Source of the DNA: an uncultured Clostridia bacterium
GTDB lineage: Bacteria; Bacillota; Clostridia; UMGS1810
NCBI GenBank assembly: GCA_934454585.1
Contig: CAKSFP010000010.1
Coordinates: forward strand, 16,517-80,516
DNA length: 64,000 bases
Direction of reading: 5' to 3'
Under the pieces are notes generated by a model. It worked only from the letters and a program-made list of their open reading frames with translations. It ran no database searches and was not told the DNA's origin. Positions within the stretch are counted from its first letter, which is position 1, and each line of letters opens with the position of its first letter. Both the position numbers and the translations under genes were made by a program. Positions 8,763 through 17,767 of this stretch are shown here, piece by piece.

Positions 8763-9680
8763 TTACAATCTTTCTTCCACCTTGCGGTTCAGATAAAAAT
8801 AAAATATTGTAAACACCACAAGTATGATGAAAATAATAACTCCGAGCGCCATCGCCTGACCCGTGGATTTTCCGCCGCTGTTAAAACCATACTGATACAA
8901 CTGATAAGACAAAGATGTCGACACTCCGTTTGGTCCGCCTCCGGTAATTGCAAGCGGAAGATCGAGGATCTGGAACACGCCGATAATCTGATTTACCAGA
9001 TTAAGCAGCAAAAGCCCCTCAAGAGCAGGGCGGGTAACATACCATATCCTGCGCAACGGTGTTGCGCCGTCTATAAGAGCCGCCTCATACACCTCTACGG
9101 ACACGCCCTGCAATGCAGAAAAATACAAAAGCATAGATCCGCCGAAACCTTTCCATGTGGCATAGAGCATGAGTCCCGGTATGGTGAATTTGGGGTCATT
9201 GAGCCAGGTATACGGCTGCAGACCGAACCTGGTTATAATCATGTTGAGAAGTCCCGTTATGTCGGGATAGTAGATAAAGTACCAAATGAGCATTGCCGCA
9301 ATGCCCGGAATAACCGCAGGCAGATATATGATCAACCTCAGTCCGTTCCTGAAATGAACGATTTCATTAAGCATTACCGCTATTATAACAGGCGGTAAAA
9401 ATCCTATTACAAGCGACCACAACACATATTTCACAGTGTTCCAGAGTATGGGTAAAAACTGTGTGTTGGTTATCACCTTGATATAATTAGCAAATCCAAT
9501 AAATTTTGTCGGTGTGTATGCGTTCATCTTAAAAAATGACCACACTGCGCCGAGCACTGTCGGACGCCATACAAAAAGATAGAGCACAATGACCATTGGT
9601 AGCATAAGCACCCATGCATCAATGTTATTGCGGAGCTTAAGTTTTCTTTTGGCGGCGCTTATACCTTTTGATTTTTTCAT
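8763..9680 (-). CDS. Carbohydrate ABC transporter permease, MalF type
   Basis: 305 residues with six predicted membrane segments and the EAA loop VYEAALIDGATPLRRIWYV. The basic N-terminus (KKSKGISAAKRKLKLR) precedes the first helix, as in oligosaccharide permeases of Gram-positives. AAGGAG lies 10 bases upstream of the ATG. The downstream permease follows after 13 bp. It is separated from the upstream binding-protein gene by a strong hairpin (9717-9761), which would make the permeases less abundant than the binding protein. Confidence 0.9.
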   Translation of the reverse strand: MKKSKGISAAKRKLKLRNNIDAWVLMLPMVIVLYLFVWRPTVLGAVWSFFKMNAYTPTKFIGFANYIKVITNTQFLPILWNTVKYVLWSLVIGFLPPVIIAVMLNEIVHFRNGLRLIIYLPAVIPGIAAMLIWYFIYYPDITGLLNMIITRFGLQPYTWLNDPKFTIPGLMLYATWKGFGGSMLLYFSALQGVSVEVYEAALIDGATPLRRIWYVTRPALEGLLLLNLVNQIIGVFQILDLPLAITGGGPNGVSTSLSYQLYQYGFNSGGKSTGQAMALGVIIFIILVVFTIFYFYLNRKVEERL

Positions 9681-9716
9681 GTGTCACAACTCCTTACATT
9701 TGATTGATAAATATAA

Positions 9717-9761
9717 CGGACGAATGCAAAAACAAATTATATGCTATTTAACATTCGTCCG
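9717..9761 (-). promoter_or_regulatory. Intercistronic hairpin between binding protein and permease genes
   Basis: CGGACGAATG at 9717-9726 is matched by CATTCGTCCG at 9752-9761, a perfect 10-bp stem. There is no T-run after it on the minus strand, so it is more likely an mRNA-stabilising or processing hairpin than a full terminator. Such hairpins are known in maltose-type operons to protect the upstream binding-protein message. Confidence 0.55.
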
Positions 9762-9779
9762 AAATGAAGTTAATTAAAA

Positions 9780-11183
9780 TTAATAATCAATAGTGTCAAG
9801 ATAATCCTTCTGGAAATCAGCATTCGCTTTTGCAAGCACTGCCGAACAGTCGGCATTTTTGTCGGTGATAACTTCCTGTATGCACTTATCCAACACTTCA
9901 TAAAGCTGTTGAGCGCAAACGGGTTCCTCGGGACGAATCTCTGCTGCGCAATCAGCCACAAAATCATTATATAACTTTACATGGTTAATGTTTATATTGG
10001 CATTTTTGTCAATATAATCATTCTGAAATTTGACTGCATCGCTGTCATTGCTCCAAATGGAGAATCCATGTGTGCCGACGAGTTGATTATTTTCAAGTTT
10101 TTCGTTGATTGTTCTCTCGGTGTTTTTCTTAAACTCATCAGTTGCTTTATAAATGTTGCTCATCTCAAGCCAACGGACAGCTGCGTCAATCTGATCGTTT
10201 GTGGCACCGTTCTTAACATAGCTTACCTTACCGCCAAGAAGCGTAACATGTTTCTTTGGGCCGGCAGGCATTGCCACAACGCCTATTGAATTGCAATTCA
10301 TACCGTATTTAGCCATACTACCCGGTGTGCCGCCCGTACCGATTCTCATTGCGCCGTTACCTGTTGCAAAAAGTTTATCCCATTCATCATAGTCTACAAG
10401 TGTGTTTGCCGGCAATACATCGTATTTCCACTTAAGATCCTTGATATACTGCAGTGCCGCAGCCGCCTCAGGGCTGTCAAATGTCGCCTTCCAGTTGCCG
10501 TCGGAATCCTGCTCCATAAAGTCAGTTCCGAAAGACCACGCCAGCACGGTGAATATCCATCCGCCGATTTTGCTTGCAGTCGGAACAATTATGCCCGGTT
10601 TGCCGGTAGCCTCTTTAATCTTTACCGCAAAATCCACCACTTCATCCCATGTCTTGGGTTGTTTCGGCGTGCCGTCCGCCTCCATAAGGCCGGCTTTCTC
10701 AAACATATCTGTATTTACAACCAAACCCATGATATACGCTTCGGTCGGCATGGCATATATCTTGCCGTCTTTGGACACAATGTCGAGCACAGCTTCATTT
10801 ATTTGTCCGTCATAACCGCGCTTTTTGAGCACTTCTGAAATGTCTGCCGCATAGTCGGCGTTTGCCACCTGCTCAACCTCGGTAAACATACTGCGGAATA
10901 ATGTCGGCAATTGACCTCCGGCAGCCTTTGCATAAAATGTCTTCAGGTCAAACGCCCATGTGTCCGGAGTTATCACGGCATCAGGATTGTTTGCCTCGTA
11001 CTCTGCTTTCTGTTTGTTGTAGTTATCAAGGCTTGTGCCCTCCTGAGTGGGCCAGCCGCCGATAGATATCACAGTCCTTCCCTGTTCGTCCTTATCGGAT
11101 GTGTCTTTGCCGCATCCGGAAAAGCATGACACGCACATAACCGCCGCCATTGCCATTGAAATAAACCTAAACTTTTTCTTCAT
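9780..11183 (-). CDS. Extracellular solute-binding protein of a sugar ABC transporter (lipoprotein)
   Basis: 467 residues from the ATG at 11183, which has GGAGG 7 bases upstream; an ATG 24 bases earlier lacks spacing and was rejected. The N-terminus has a basic KKKFR stretch, a hydrophobic core and a CFSGCGKD junction, a lipobox-like site with the lipidated Cys at about 24. The mature part resembles family 1 carbohydrate-binding proteins (GTSLDNYNKQKAEYEANN, later GAMRIGTGGTPGS). It delivers oligosaccharide to the two permeases downstream. The upstream SLH gene ends 20 bp before it, so the two are probably cotranscribed. Confidence 0.88.
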   Translation of the reverse strand: MKKKFRFISMAMAAVMCVSCFSGCGKDTSDKDEQGRTVISIGGWPTQEGTSLDNYNKQKAEYEANNPDAVITPDTWAFDLKTFYAKAAGGQLPTLFRSMFTEVEQVANADYAADISEVLKKRGYDGQINEAVLDIVSKDGKIYAMPTEAYIMGLVVNTDMFEKAGLMEADGTPKQPKTWDEVVDFAVKIKEATGKPGIIVPTASKIGGWIFTVLAWSFGTDFMEQDSDGNWKATFDSPEAAAALQYIKDLKWKYDVLPANTLVDYDEWDKLFATGNGAMRIGTGGTPGSMAKYGMNCNSIGVVAMPAGPKKHVTLLGGKVSYVKNGATNDQIDAAVRWLEMSNIYKATDEFKKNTERTINEKLENNQLVGTHGFSIWSNDSDAVKFQNDYIDKNANININHVKLYNDFVADCAAEIRPEEPVCAQQLYEVLDKCIQEVITDKNADCSAVLAKANADFQKDYLDTIDY

Positions 11184-11203
11184 CTCATTACCTCCGCTTA
11201 AAA

Positions 11204-13783
11204 TCATTTATAGGCTATAAACAATGCCGGTACACCGCTTCTCTGCAGCATAAACACTTCAGAGCACGCCGTTCCGTTGTTATAGTAGGTCAGTATGTCG
11301 CCGAGTGTTCCCTGTCTTGCCTTGTTGTTCCTGCGGTTGCTGTCATACACAAGCACAGGTATGCCCTTGGCAGTTATGGATATCTCGGGATTATTAATGT
11401 TTGCCTTGTCATAACTAAGCTTTATCACATCGCCGATAACATCATATGCATAGCCGAATGACGGCGTATAAGACGATGTTGATGTGGGAGCATTTGTTAT
11501 ACTGTTCTCTATATCCGAATAATCCACAAGTGTAGTCGTATCTTCCACCTCACCGAGCCTGTTCACCTTCACACGGACAATATCACCGCCGTCAATGCCC
11601 TTTGAACTGAATTTGAAATCTTCTCCCGACAGAAGTTCTACACTTGCCGATCCCTGAAAACCTATCAGACACTCACGCACATCACCGTTTCCGCTCACTC
11701 TCGATGTAATTTTTTCCACAAGTACAGGATTCGTCCTTCCGTATGTTGCACCGGCGCCTTTGGCTACGACATATTGTTCATAACCTACACGGTCATCCGT
11801 CTTGTATGATTCGGTATTATATGATGTACTGCCCTCAAGAGTTTTGCTTGAAGCCACATAAAACTCGCTGTCTGCTGCCGAAGATATGCTGTCATCTTCG
11901 GGGACAAAAAACACCAGAGTGCTGTCATTAACCGCCATTCTCGGACCGAGATAACCGAAAGTAAGGTATTCCTGTCCGGCTTTGTACGGCACACTTACCG
12001 ACAGAGCGTCCTTAATGTCATTGTCGTTGCCGTTATTCACCGTGTCAATGTACGATACAAGTCCGTCAGCACCCAATTCAATCATTACAAACTGGGGCAT
12101 AAACAAACCGCTCCTGCATAGCTTTGAAAAGGCTGTCTCTTTGTTGTCATATGGCACACCGTCTATTTTCAGATTATCTCTGCATTTGTACACAACCACC
12201 TTGCCGTCACTTGTGAGAGTTTTGAGCGAAATATAGTTCTGCATGGATTTTGTCTCGTTCACACCGTCTATCAGATATGCCGGCGAAAGGGTTGTGCCGG
12301 AGATTTTTACATACACTCCCTCACCCTCGGAATTCATATAGATGGTAATCGTCATTCCGGGAGATATCGAGTCATGGGTGCGTACCTTGTAATCAATGCC
12401 GTTCATTGTCACAGTACAGCTGCCGTTTTCTTCATCGGCCACAGACTGCACTGTTCCCTCAATCTGCTCGGTGCACAGTGATACTTCAAGGAATTTTTCA
12501 TCAAGAGATTTATACACACTGAGGACATTGCCTACAACAATCGTACTCCACGAAACCTCTGCGGCGCCGAGCAATTTCACGCTCATTCGGGTGTAATCGT
12601 CACTGTCAAGGCTTAGTGAATCACCGCTCAGTTTGTCATAAATGATTTTCTGCTCAGTATCGATTCGCTCTACCACAACATCCTCATGTGCCCTGACAAC
12701 AGCCACGGTGTACTTGCCGTCAGACTTGATAAACCTTGCCGTGTAACGGGGCATATTGAATATCTTGTCAACTCCTGCCGTAACCGCTCCGCCGTTATAT
12801 ATAACAGTAATATTCCTGGAAAGAGTGATTTTTCTGTCCTTGTCCGAGTCACCGTCGTGATAGGTCAGCACAAAGCTTGTCGGATTAAAATCCGCATCAT
12901 CGTCAACGATTATTTCCTCATAATCCGTCTCGCCCGTAAGTCCTGCCCATATCACTTTTTTCTTGCCGTTTGAGCCGTCATCAATATAGAAAATCTCTGT
13001 CATCTGTCCCAGATAATCCCCGCACGAAAGTTCAGTGGTATACACGGTACCGTCAAGTTTTATCTCACCCTCGGCAAGTTCGCCGCCGTCAATATCCACA
13101 CACTCTGCACCACACAGTATGCCTTGTGCCCGCGCAATATTGTGATTGCAGGTGAGCAGCGTCTCATCTTCGCTCACACGGTAAGACGCACCGTCGTTTC
13201 CGAATGAATACGGCTCGAGTATATTCGCTTTAATTCCGTTGTACAACAGTACAAACATATCTCCGATTGTCAGGGCGCCGCTTGCGGTCATACCTTCATC
13301 AAGCTCCGCCTTCTGAGCCGCCTTTATGTAACCCGCGGGAAAACCTCCGCTGCCTGCCGCATACTGTCTGTAACCAAGCGCATTGCAGAGCATTGCATAA
13401 CCTTCGGCAAGCGTAACTGTGTCATCCGGTCGAAAGAGTCCGCCGCCGACACCGCCAAGAACCCCCGACTGCGTGAGCGCGGAAATCTCTTTGTATGCCC
13501 AATGAGTTGTGTATACATCATAATAATATATCTCACCGCCGGAATACTCGGTCAAATTCATTATCTTTGCAAGCGAAACCGCAAAATCCGCACGGGTTGC
13601 CGCCGTCTCGGGATTCACATTGTAATCATAATAATCGGGAATAAAACCAAATGTCCTCAGTATATCCATAGAACGGTATATTTCGTCCTCGCGCGCGTTT
13701 CGAGAAGAATCGGCGTATGCTCCAAAAGCAGACAAAAGCATTGCAAAAGCCAATATGCAGGCTATGATTTTCTTAAAATTCAT
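11204..13783 (-). CDS. Secreted SLH-domain protein of unknown function, 859 residues
   Basis: A signal peptide (hydrophobic core ending near FGAYA-DSS at about 24) is followed by SLH repeats: one at about 33-78, a clear second containing HWAYKEISALTQSGVLGG and LFRPDDTVTLAEGYAML, and a partial third up to about 190. SLH domains bind pyruvylated secondary cell-wall polymer and hold proteins at the cell surface. The remaining 650 residues are beta-rich with no catalytic motif I recognise. A possible role is a surface scaffold or glycan-binding protein next to the transporter. GAGAGGAG stands upstream of the start. Confidence 0.75.
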   Translation of the reverse strand: MNFKKIIACILAFAMLLSAFGAYADSSRNAREDEIYRSMDILRTFGFIPDYYDYNVNPETAATRADFAVSLAKIMNLTEYSGGEIYYYDVYTTHWAYKEISALTQSGVLGGVGGGLFRPDDTVTLAEGYAMLCNALGYRQYAAGSGGFPAGYIKAAQKAELDEGMTASGALTIGDMFVLLYNGIKANILEPYSFGNDGASYRVSEDETLLTCNHNIARAQGILCGAECVDIDGGELAEGEIKLDGTVYTTELSCGDYLGQMTEIFYIDDGSNGKKKVIWAGLTGETDYEEIIVDDDADFNPTSFVLTYHDGDSDKDRKITLSRNITVIYNGGAVTAGVDKIFNMPRYTARFIKSDGKYTVAVVRAHEDVVVERIDTEQKIIYDKLSGDSLSLDSDDYTRMSVKLLGAAEVSWSTIVVGNVLSVYKSLDEKFLEVSLCTEQIEGTVQSVADEENGSCTVTMNGIDYKVRTHDSISPGMTITIYMNSEGEGVYVKISGTTLSPAYLIDGVNETKSMQNYISLKTLTSDGKVVVYKCRDNLKIDGVPYDNKETAFSKLCRSGLFMPQFVMIELGADGLVSYIDTVNNGNDNDIKDALSVSVPYKAGQEYLTFGYLGPRMAVNDSTLVFFVPEDDSISSAADSEFYVASSKTLEGSTSYNTESYKTDDRVGYEQYVVAKGAGATYGRTNPVLVEKITSRVSGNGDVRECLIGFQGSASVELLSGEDFKFSSKGIDGGDIVRVKVNRLGEVEDTTTLVDYSDIENSITNAPTSTSSYTPSFGYAYDVIGDVIKLSYDKANINNPEISITAKGIPVLVYDSNRRNNKARQGTLGDILTYYNNGTACSEVFMLQRSGVPALFIAYK

Positions 13784-13805
13784 CAGTTAATTCTCCTCTC
13801 TCGCA

Positions 13806-15431
13806 TTATTTAAGTTTATCGAGCACTGCATAAACAATTTTCGCAGCCTGTGCTCTCGTAGCTGTCGCCTTGGGTTCAAATGTAGTCTCGCTGACACCGT
13901 TTACAACACCCATTCCATACAAAACAGCCACCGCTTCATGCGCATAATCGGATATATCCCCGGCATCGCTGAATTTAAGTTCAGCCGGTGATCCGGCATT
14001 TCCTCGCTGCTTCAGTGCATTGTATATCATCACGCACATATCTTCGCGGGTGATATTCATACCGACTCCGAATTTGCCGTAACCGATTCCGTTCACAACA
14101 CCGGCGTTTCTTGCAGCATTTATCCACGAACAATACCATTCTCCGTTTACTGCGTCGGAGAATACATTTTCCGTCACAAGTGACGCATCGATACCCATAG
14201 CCGACGCAAGAATTTTTGTAAACTGTTCCCTGGTGACATTGTCATCCGGGGCAAACCGTCCGTTGCCGATTCCGTTTACAATACCTTTATCGGTGAGCGC
14301 AAGTATTGCCTCTGTCGCCCAGTCAACGCCATATATGTCGTTGAACACATTTTCGCCAAGACCTGTCGGCGGCGTCACTGATGATATGCCCATATCAAAA
14401 GAAGTACCGCCCTTTCTGCCGGATGAACCGCCGCCCGAACCGCCGCCGGACAAATTACCGCCGGAATTTGCCGCAACAGCCTTGTCATACTCCGACTTAA
14501 AGTTTGCCGCAGTGTACGCGTTTCCGGCAAGCGCCGCATAGACACTGTCACTCTCCGTTGTACTGATTCCGAACACACTTCCGTAAGTCAAAATCACATC
14601 TTTTGCCTCGCCGTAACCCTTGGCATATCGCACTCCGGTGAGCACGAGTGCCTTTTGGTACGCTGCTGACCAGTCATCAAGCGTTTTTAGATTCATACCC
14701 GACATAGCCGCAGTAAAATACTTTGCTTCCTCGGCTCCGATTACAATACCGTTATAGTCGGAAACCATCTTATCCGACGGGATATACAGTTTGTTCTCAA
14801 AACCGTAAATGTTGTCAAGAGCATTTTTATTTATCAGCTGCATTGTCATGTAAGTACAAAATATTTTGCTGTTGTCCGCATTTGCAACAGAGAGCGGATT
14901 TGCCTTGACATACTCCATATAATCCGCAAGTTCATCGGAAAGCACAGTGTCGTCAGTCGGTGCAAAGCCAAAGTTAAGAATACTGCGTTTGTTATTAATA
15001 ACATTTGCAAAAGCATCCGAATCACCTGCCGCTGCTGCCGCATTAAGTTCGTCGTATGCCGCCTTCATATCCTCTTGCCGCACAAGCAAGAGAGTAAATT
15101 CCTCGCTCGTGCCGCTCTTTGACACAAGCTTTGCCTTATATTCACCCGATGCGCACCGATATTCCGCAGTAAATTGATATTTGCCTGCCTTTTCGGCAGT
15201 CAGCTGATTATAATAGATCGCATCTCCGGGTGCTGTGTTATCAAAACTTTTACCGTCGCCGAGAATTTGAAATGCCACAATGTCATTCATAGTGTCTGTG
15301 GTGAAATTCACGGTAACGGAAGTGTTGGCATAATCGTAATCGACATCATATGAAACAGCGGCATATGCCGATGATGCCGAACCGGCAGCGATAACACAGC
15401 TCAAAGCAGTTATTCCGAATATTTTTTTCAT
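13806..15431 (-). CDS. Secreted protein with C-terminal triple SLH domain, 541 residues
   Basis: The signal peptide ends near SSAYA-AVS (about 24). An N-terminal beta-sandwich-like region of about 90 residues and an alpha-helical middle (about 110-320) precede a Gly/Ser linker around 324-343. Three SLH repeats then occupy the C-terminal 180 residues, each with the ITRE/TREQ-like turn (NVTREQFTKILA, NITREDMCVMIY, TATRAQAAKIVY) and GIGNGRFAPDD-type loops. It is an S-layer-like cell-wall anchored protein. It lies 22 bp from the next SLH gene and 10 bp from the glycosidase upstream. The function of the middle region is unknown to me. Confidence 0.8.
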   Translation of the reverse strand: MKKIFGITALSCVIAAGSASSAYAAVSYDVDYDYANTSVTVNFTTDTMNDIVAFQILGDGKSFDNTAPGDAIYYNQLTAEKAGKYQFTAEYRCASGEYKAKLVSKSGTSEEFTLLLVRQEDMKAAYDELNAAAAAGDSDAFANVINNKRSILNFGFAPTDDTVLSDELADYMEYVKANPLSVANADNSKIFCTYMTMQLINKNALDNIYGFENKLYIPSDKMVSDYNGIVIGAEEAKYFTAAMSGMNLKTLDDWSAAYQKALVLTGVRYAKGYGEAKDVILTYGSVFGISTTESDSVYAALAGNAYTAANFKSEYDKAVAANSGGNLSGGGSGGGSSGRKGGTSFDMGISSVTPPTGLGENVFNDIYGVDWATEAILALTDKGIVNGIGNGRFAPDDNVTREQFTKILASAMGIDASLVTENVFSDAVNGEWYCSWINAARNAGVVNGIGYGKFGVGMNITREDMCVMIYNALKQRGNAGSPAELKFSDAGDISDYAHEAVAVLYGMGVVNGVSETTFEPKATATRAQAAKIVYAVLDKLK

Positions 15432-15441
15432 ATCTGTTCTC

Positions 15442-17730
15442 CTATTTAATGTTTATGTTCACTGATTTCATAAGCGGGGTCATTTTGTTTGTCCACAGAT
15501 AAAATCCCATATTTGCGGGAGTGCATTTTAATGTTGTATCTGTAGTCAGGACTGCGGCGCCGTCAACCTGTTCCGACAAGGAGCAAACAACATCGGCAAG
15601 CATTCCGTCCTGTGCATAAAATGCACAATACGCCGCAAGTCCGTCCGTACCCGAATTAAGATTTTTCGGTGAAACCTTCGTCTCTATCCTTACGGTATCA
15701 CCGTTTTTAACATCGGCAAGCTTCTCGGAGAAAACCCTGCCGCCGTTTACATAATATACAACATCGACATCGTACTGTGCCCCGGTCTCAAACAGCTGTG
15801 CAACGGCGCGGTTTTTTTCGTTCAGCTGCTCGCCGTCATACACATATATACGATACACACTGCCGATATCATAAGCAAAGCTGAATGTGTAGTATCCGTC
15901 ATAATTTGCAGTTTGCTGATCAACAAAAACAAGACCCGAGTCCGTTTCCGCCGCAAATGTCACTTTGGCGCACGGTGCAGCTGCGGTACCGCTCACGGTT
16001 GCAATGCCGTCTTCTGTCAACACCGTCATCACACCGTCATAATCGGCCGGCCGCGCGAACGACACATATACCGGTTCGACACCGATTGAGCGCTCTGCCG
16101 TTTCGTTACCGAAAAGATCACATACGCTGACTTCGCTGTCGGCATATGCATGAACGGTTGCAGTGTTGCCGGAATATGTTACATACGGTTCAGAGCCGTT
16201 TGCGCAATCATAGGCTATACTCAAATTGCCGTCCGCCGCCGTGCTTTTATTCCAGAGCACGAAGACATTGTCCGCACCGCGGAATCTGTATGCACTGATC
16301 GAATCGCCGATAGATTTATCCGCATATTCCGTGCCGGTGAGCGCCTTGTTCATGTGTGTAACAGAGATATAGGATGGCTTGGCATGACCGTTATATGTAA
16401 TCATGCCGAATTGCTTTTCCTTATCCGCTATTTTTGAGCCGATCTCGTAATTTGCCAGCGTGTAATAGATAAGCTTCTCTATCTGTGAATCGCTCTTGCT
16501 CATCACACCCATGCGCACAAGGTTTACAGCCTGTTCCTCCTCGGTATATCCGTACCAGTGTCCATGAGAGCTTGTGTCATCGGTGTACCATGTGGATGAC
16601 CCAAACTCGGTAAACCATATCGGCATATCAGGCACACCGGCAGAGGCGAAGATTTGCTTAACATTTTGCAAATCATTAAAAAATGTTGATTCATCCGTGT
16701 ACTTGCCGTCATTATGGTACGGGTGGAAGCTTATGGCGTCGATTTTTTCCTTGGCGCCGGGGTACGCAAGCATATCACGGCAAAAATCCACCGCCTTGGT
16801 ATCGGGAGAAATGACAACCTGATCTTTCAGCATGGAGTTGAACGCGCCTGCCAGAATTGTTGCATTCGGCTGAGCAGATTTAACAGCCTCGCTTGCGGCA
16901 ATAACCAATTTTGCATACATTGCACCGCTGCAATCGTTTCTGTAAGCAAAACCGTGTATATTCGGTTCGTTCCACACCTCAAAGGTGCTTATTCTGCCTT
17001 TGAAATGCTGTGCGATAAATCTGCAATATTCGGCAAATGCAGCTATTCCCTCATCTGTTGACGGCAATGCGTAGTCTTCGTACAGCGGATTGCCGAGAGC
17101 AAGGCTGAAATAAAGATTTACGCCTTTTCGGCATATATTATTAATCCGCTCGTCAAATTCCGACGGCACTTCATAAACACCTTTTGTTCTTTCAACAACA
17201 TCCCAATTGCAGCTGACTCGTGTCCAGCCAAAGCCGGCATTCTTCAGCAGTGAGTTTACATCGTCTATCCGAGTCAAATCCTCTCGAGGATAACCCACCC
17301 CAATGTCATCCGACATCTTATCAACTTTTACCGATATGGCAAATCTGTCTTCATAAAAATAGCTTCTGCCTCCGCAAAATAATTTTGCCTTTATGGTATA
17401 CACATCATATTTTATATCAATTGACGGTGTGTACGGATTTGTGATAGTCGATTTTTTGTCTATCACAAAACACGGTATATGCTCTGCTTTGATCTGCACA
17501 CCGTCACCGTCATAAATTGTATAAAATATGTCGGCTGTAATCGCCGTGTTTCCGTTGTTTTTAATTGTCATATAAAATGTCGGCAATGTGCCGTAATACA
17601 CCTTGGTGCCGGACTGCGTAAAGCTTACGCAGTCCGCACCGGGTGCGGCCGCCGCATTGACCATGCCGAGCGGCACCATGCACATAAGCAGACACAAAAT
17701 TAAGGCAATTCGTCGTGTGTGCTTTTGCAT
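15442..17730 (-). CDS. Secreted clan-A-like glycoside hydrolase (GH39/GH5-type TIM barrel) with C-terminal beta domains
   Basis: 762 residues from the ATG at 17730, which has GGGAGG 5 bases upstream; an ATG 12 bases earlier was rejected. Signal peptide to about residue 28. A beta-sandwich of about 100 residues precedes a TIM barrel with the acid/base in EVWNEPN (Glu255) and the nucleophile in IWFTEFGSS (Glu375), the pattern of retaining clan GH-A enzymes such as GH39. The C-terminal 250 residues look like further beta domains. It has no SLH domain and may be secreted or held by partner proteins. Exact substrate cannot be assigned. Confidence 0.75.
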   Translation of the reverse strand: MQKHTRRIALILCLLMCMVPLGMVNAAAAPGADCVSFTQSGTKVYYGTLPTFYMTIKNNGNTAITADIFYTIYDGDGVQIKAEHIPCFVIDKKSTITNPYTPSIDIKYDVYTIKAKLFCGGRSYFYEDRFAISVKVDKMSDDIGVGYPREDLTRIDDVNSLLKNAGFGWTRVSCNWDVVERTKGVYEVPSEFDERINNICRKGVNLYFSLALGNPLYEDYALPSTDEGIAAFAEYCRFIAQHFKGRISTFEVWNEPNIHGFAYRNDCSGAMYAKLVIAASEAVKSAQPNATILAGAFNSMLKDQVVISPDTKAVDFCRDMLAYPGAKEKIDAISFHPYHNDGKYTDESTFFNDLQNVKQIFASAGVPDMPIWFTEFGSSTWYTDDTSSHGHWYGYTEEEQAVNLVRMGVMSKSDSQIEKLIYYTLANYEIGSKIADKEKQFGMITYNGHAKPSYISVTHMNKALTGTEYADKSIGDSISAYRFRGADNVFVLWNKSTAADGNLSIAYDCANGSEPYVTYSGNTATVHAYADSEVSVCDLFGNETAERSIGVEPVYVSFARPADYDGVMTVLTEDGIATVSGTAAAPCAKVTFAAETDSGLVFVDQQTANYDGYYTFSFAYDIGSVYRIYVYDGEQLNEKNRAVAQLFETGAQYDVDVVYYVNGGRVFSEKLADVKNGDTVRIETKVSPKNLNSGTDGLAAYCAFYAQDGMLADVVCSLSEQVDGAAVLTTDTTLKCTPANMGFYLWTNKMTPLMKSVNINIK

Positions 17731-17767
17731 ATATCCTCCCATAAATTTATTAAGGTGACTTGAAAGC

